A stretch of DNA of 64,000 nucleotides from Chryseobacterium oncorhynchi (GTDB lineage: Bacteria > Bacteroidota > Bacteroidia > Flavobacteriales > Weeksellaceae). Under the pieces are notes generated by a model, which was not told the origin of the DNA, searched no databases, and saw only the letters and a list, made by a program, of their open reading frames with translations. Both the position numbers and the translations under genes were made by a program. How positions within the stretch are numbered: position 1 is the stretch's first letter; the number at the start of each line of letters is the position of its first letter. Below are positions 60,812 through 64,000 of the stretch, one piece after another. The stretch lies in NCBI RefSeq assembly GCF_002899895.1, contig NZ_PPEI02000005.1, positions 310,001-374,000 of the forward strand, given 5' to 3'.

Positions 60812-62761
60812 ATGAATAACGATCTACTGTATAACATTCTCCTAAAAATGCAAGGGCAAAACGCAGTCGTTGCACAGGTCAATGATGTTCAGAAGAAAAC
60901 TTCTAACATGGTTAAAAATATTCAGGGCCAGATCAGCTCCATTAAGATGTCTGCTGTAATTGATCAAATAGAAAAGGTCAGTACATCAATCACTCAGTTG
61001 AACGGTCCGGGAATGAAGCTTTCCACCTCAATGCATGATCTTCAGGCCATGACTGGGGTTGCCGGGCAAAAGCTAAAGGAGATTGAGGGATATGCGAGAA
61101 ATTCAGCCAAGACCTTTGGGGGTTCAGCATCTGAGGGTGTAGAATCCTATAAGTTAATCCTGGGACAATTATCTCCGGAAATAGCCAAGGTTCCTACAGC
61201 CCTTAAAAGTATGGGGGAGACAGTTGGATACACGTCCAAATTAATGGGAGGAGATACAACAGCAGCAACTGAAACTCTTACAACAGCGATGAACCAGTAC
61301 GGAATCTCATTAGAAGATCCTACCAAGGCATCAAAGATAATGGCCGCTATGATGAATGTCATGGCCGCTGCTGCCGGAGAAGGGTCCGCTGAATTACCAC
61401 AGATTAAACAGGCTCTTGAACAGTCTGGGATGGCAGCCAAGGCCGCTGGGGTTTCCTTTGAAGAAACGAACGCCTCAATTCAGGTTCTTGACAAGGCGGG
61501 TAAAAAAGGAAGTGAGGGCGGTGTTGCCCTGCGTAATGTCTTGGCCACTCTAGGCCAAGGGCGTTTCTTGCCAAAGGCAGTACGTGCTGAATTTAAGGGA
61601 TTGGGAATTGATATCAATAAATTAAGTGATCCATCCCTTTCACTAACTCAAAGGCTTAACATGTTAAAGCCTTTGCTTAATGATTCTGCGTTGATGTCTG
61701 CTGTATTCGGCAAGGAAAATTCCAATGCTGCATTGGCATTGATTTCACAAACTTCTGAAGTTGACAAGTTAACCAAGGCGGTAAAAGGTACAAGCGTTGC
61801 CTATGAACAGGCAGCCATCATCATGGAAAGCCCTGAGGAAAAAAACAAGAGACTACAGGCACAGATTGATGATTTCAAAATCACCCTGTTCAATGCCTCA
61901 AATGGTATGATGGGATATGCTGAAATTGTCTCTCAACAAGCCCAGATGGTAGCAGGCTTGGCCCCGTTGTATAACCTGACTTCATCAGCAGTTACCAAAT
62001 TAGTGGGAGCGCAAAGGCTTCAGAATTTATGGAACGCGATTACAGCGGCATCATCAAGGGTTTTGGCAGCTTCAATGTGGGGGATTCCAATTGTTTGGAT
62101 TGTCGCGGGAATCGTAGCATTAATTGCGATTGTTGCGGTGTGCTGGAATAAATTTGAGGGCTTCAGGACAGTAATTTTCAAAGGCTGGGAAGCCATGAAA
62201 CTATTTGGTAATGTCATAAAGGATTACGTCATCAATAGATTTAAGGAAATGCTATCCGGAGTTACAGGAATAGGCGCAGCGTTATTGGCATTCTTTAAGG
62301 GAGATTGGAAGACCGCCTGGGAAACAGGGAAGAAAGCAGCGATGGACCTGACAGGTGCCGGATCCACACTGACAGCACTTAATCAGGTGAAAAATGGTTG
62401 GAAAGGGGCAATGTCAGCTGGACAAAAGAGTTCTAACGAATACACAAAAAATAAAAATGCTAAAGATGCCGAAAAGAAATCTGGTATTGAGGCTCCTGTA
62501 GGTATTCCGGGTACTGGTGGCACTGGTGGTACTGGTGGCAAAGGAGATGGAGATGATGAAGCCAAAAAGAAAGCTAAAAAAACTTCTGACACAATTGCTA
62601 CAGGTGGAACAAAACATAATTATATAACTATCCATATTCAGGAACAGATTGGAATAAAGGGTTATAACGGTTCCCAAAGTTCTGCTGCTACCACAGCGGG
62701 ACAACAAATATTAGATGAACTATTAAGAGCAACGGCATCAGCCACAACAGCAGCGTCATGA
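60812..62761 (+). CDS. tail tape measure protein
   Basis: 649 residues. An N-terminal coiled coil is followed by the TP901/Mu-type tape-measure core (AMTGVAGQKLKEIEGYAR, AAAAGEGSAELPQIKQAL, GVALRNVLATLGQGRF). Two adjacent hydrophobic segments (about 415-450) are typical of this family. A Gly/Thr-rich hinge (GTGGTGGTGGKGDGDD) precedes the C-terminus. Its length sets tail length. It overlaps the DUF6046 gene by 4 bp. Confidence 0.9.
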   Translation: MNNDLLYNILLKMQGQNAVVAQVNDVQKKTSNMVKNIQGQISSIKMSAVIDQIEKVSTSITQLNGPGMKLSTSMHDLQAMTGVAGQKLKEIEGYARNSAKTFGGSASEGVESYKLILGQLSPEIAKVPTALKSMGETVGYTSKLMGGDTTAATETLTTAMNQYGISLEDPTKASKIMAAMMNVMAAAAGEGSAELPQIKQALEQSGMAAKAAGVSFEETNASIQVLDKAGKKGSEGGVALRNVLATLGQGRFLPKAVRAEFKGLGIDINKLSDPSLSLTQRLNMLKPLLNDSALMSAVFGKENSNAALALISQTSEVDKLTKAVKGTSVAYEQAAIIMESPEEKNKRLQAQIDDFKITLFNASNGMMGYAEIVSQQAQMVAGLAPLYNLTSSAVTKLVGAQRLQNLWNAITAASSRVLAASMWGIPIVWIVAGIVALIAIVAVCWNKFEGFRTVIFKGWEAMKLFGNVIKDYVINRFKEMLSGVTGIGAALLAFFKGDWKTAWETGKKAAMDLTGAGSTLTALNQVKNGWKGAMSAGQKSSNEYTKNKNAKDAEKKSGIEAPVGIPGTGGTGGTGGKGDGDDEAKKKAKKTSDTIATGGTKHNYITIHIQEQIGIKGYNGSQSSAATTAGQQILDELLRATASATTAAS

Positions 62762-63477
62762 TACTAACGAATGAAAATGTTTTACTCGGATCTTTACTTG
62801 GAAGTAAAGCCGTTCAGCAAATACCAAGATTTGCAGCCTTTGAAAATGAGGTTGCAAAACATGTAACACCACCAATATCAATATTGCCGTTTCAAAATAA
62901 GCCACACTCAATTCATGAATCAGATGATTATGATGAGGTTTCCAGATGGATAACAGATAAGGCAAAGCCAGTAAACGATCAATTTTTTCCACTTTCATTA
63001 CAAACTACAAAAGATGAAAACCCATGGTTATTACCTTGGGAGCCATATATAGATATTCAGTCAAATGTTCGTTTAGCAGAACGTTATATCGCTAAGGCCG
63101 GAACTAATCAAATAGGTTCAATAAAAGAGCGATGGTCATTAGATGACTACGATATTACCATTTCGGGTGCTTTTTATGGTCCAATTATGAGAGGAAAACC
63201 CGCGGAAACCTACCCCATAAAAGATATGGAGCGGCTTAAAAAGTACTTAATGTCAGCCGAAGCTATTCAGGTTTTTTGTGAGCCATTTCAAATATTAGGT
63301 ATTAGTAGAATAGCTATAACAAACATGTCCTTTCCATTCACTAAAGGTGAATATGTTCAGGCATATCAGATTCGTGCAAAAAGTGATTTTCCATATGACC
63401 TTATCTATAAAAGAAAGAAAAAGCCATCGCTTTACGTAGGTGATGTCATTGGCGGAACTGATGAAAAATACAAATAG
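62758..63477 (+). CDS. DUF6046-like phage tail protein
   Basis: 239 residues. NPWLLPWEPYIDIQSNVRL, IGSIKERWSLDDYDITISG and the C-terminal KGEYVQAYQIRAKSDFPYDL match the DUF6046 proteins of Bacteroidota phages, which sit between tape measure and baseplate genes. It may correspond to the DNA-circularisation or tail-tip protein of Mu. Start ATGA overlaps the tape-measure stop. Confidence 0.75.
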   Translation: MILTNENVLLGSLLGSKAVQQIPRFAAFENEVAKHVTPPISILPFQNKPHSIHESDDYDEVSRWITDKAKPVNDQFFPLSLQTTKDENPWLLPWEPYIDIQSNVRLAERYIAKAGTNQIGSIKERWSLDDYDITISGAFYGPIMRGKPAETYPIKDMERLKKYLMSAEAIQVFCEPFQILGISRIAITNMSFPFTKGEYVQAYQIRAKSDFPYDLIYKRKKKPSLYVGDVIGGTDEKYK

Positions 63478-63482
63478 TCATT

Positions 63483-64000
63483 ATGTATCAACTTAATTGG
63501 GATATCAGCTTTAAAACCAAAACAGGGGTTTGGAACCTTGGAATTTTGGCAGAATGTGAGATTGAAAAATCAACGAAGAATCTTTGTGACTTTGCAACAA
63601 TTGTTCTTCCGGAAGCTAACTTTAATAAAGTTCTGAATATTCAGGAGTCTATTAAAAGAGCGGATCAGGTTACTATAAAATTAGGTTATGATAACGATCT
63701 GCGAAATGAATTTGAGGGCTATGTAAAGGAAATTATCACACAGGACAGTTCCTTGAAGATAAAGTGTGAAGATGGTTTGTTTTTATTTAGAAATGGAGTT
63801 CCCAATAAGACATTTAAAAAAACCAATGTAAACACTTTAGCACAGTACTTAATCAATCATATTAATCCGGCTTTTAAATTGGTAAGTGACTATAATATTT
63901 CTTATGAAAAATTTACCATATACAAAGCCACGGGCTATGATGTTCTGAAAAAGATCCAGGAGGAAACAGGAGCCGACATTTACTTCAATATGGCAAAAAA
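63483..64000 (+). CDS. baseplate hub-like protein, 5' part
   Basis: Starts at ATG 63483 and runs off the window (172 codons visible). YQLNWDISFKTKTGVWNLG, a strand-rich start and ESIKRADQVTIKLGYDND resemble the first domain of Mu gp44/gpD-type hub proteins. This supports continuation of the tail operon beyond the window. The assignment is from place and pattern. Confidence 0.7.
   Translation, partial: MYQLNWDISFKTKTGVWNLGILAECEIEKSTKNLCDFATIVLPEANFNKVLNIQESIKRADQVTIKLGYDNDLRNEFEGYVKEIITQDSSLKIKCEDGLFLFRNGVPNKTFKKTNVNTLAQYLINHINPAFKLVSDYNISYEKFTIYKATGYDVLKKIQEETGADIYFNMAK

Noticed and set aside
57052-64000. Diversity-generating retroelement near tail genes, as in some Bacteroides transposable phages
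   Set aside because: No reverse transcriptase or template/variable repeat pair was seen within the window; genes beyond it cannot be judged.

Overview
The window is AT-rich DNA from a Bacteroidota bacterium, most likely a Chryseobacterium-type member of the Weeksellaceae. The evidence is the gene content (a short NuoG, a PorP/SprF type IX secretion protein, DUF5606, DUF3822 beside rsmD, archaemetzincin), repeated TAnnTTTG -7 promoter boxes with few Shine-Dalgarno sequences, and intergenic spacers built from 7-base units. No rRNA, tRNA or CRISPR array was seen.

Bases 1-12341 hold most of a respiratory complex I operon, nuoD (partial) to nuoN, all on the + strand. An outer-membrane beta-barrel gene is inserted between nuoF and nuoG. 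Heptanucleotide-periodic leaders precede nuoG, nuoH, nuoI and nuoN. Bases 12500-37200 are ordinary chromosomal genes in short mixed-strand units: a GAF protein, a bestrophin, an HD protein fused to a Pycsar-effector-type membrane domain, a very large phosphoesterase / kinase-like / Omp85 fusion, lipoproteins, mazG, DUF5606, def, ruvX (yqgF), sixA, archaemetzincin, a serine hydrolase, a YfcE-type phosphoesterase, an Smr protein, DUF3822, rsmD, an HxlR regulator with a divergent nitroreductase, murI, hemW and porP.

From about 37.4 kb to the right edge lies a Mu-like transposable prophage with a contractile tail, cut off by the end of the window. Its left part has a LexA-like repressor (- strand), then an early operon (+ strand): a small regulator, the MuA-type DDE transposase, a MuB-like ATPase, a RecA-like ATPase, DUF3164, a cytosine methyltransferase, an NdpA-type nucleoid protein, an ASCH-like protein, a stand-alone DnaA domain IV and small unknowns. 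A secreted-protein cassette with its own promoter and terminator (a likely moron) follows. A 67-residue gene comes next, under an operator-bearing promoter that resembles one in the left end. The head and packaging genes (small and large terminase, gp36-like, portal, gpF-like, gpG-like) lie on the - strand. The protease/scaffold, major capsid, sheath, tube, chaperone with an apparent -1 frameshift extension, tape measure, DUF6046 and baseplate genes lie on the + strand.

The two virion blocks diverge from a 167-bp region (55828-55994). It contains three 17-bp palindromes spaced exactly 21 bp apart, and weak -7 boxes placed symmetrically 28 bp outside each outer palindrome. This looks like a bidirectional, activator-dependent late promoter and is the most striking regulatory structure in the window. 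The other main candidates for new biology are the phosphoesterase / kinase-like / Omp85 fusion and the orphan HD-Pycsar-effector protein encoded divergently beside it.
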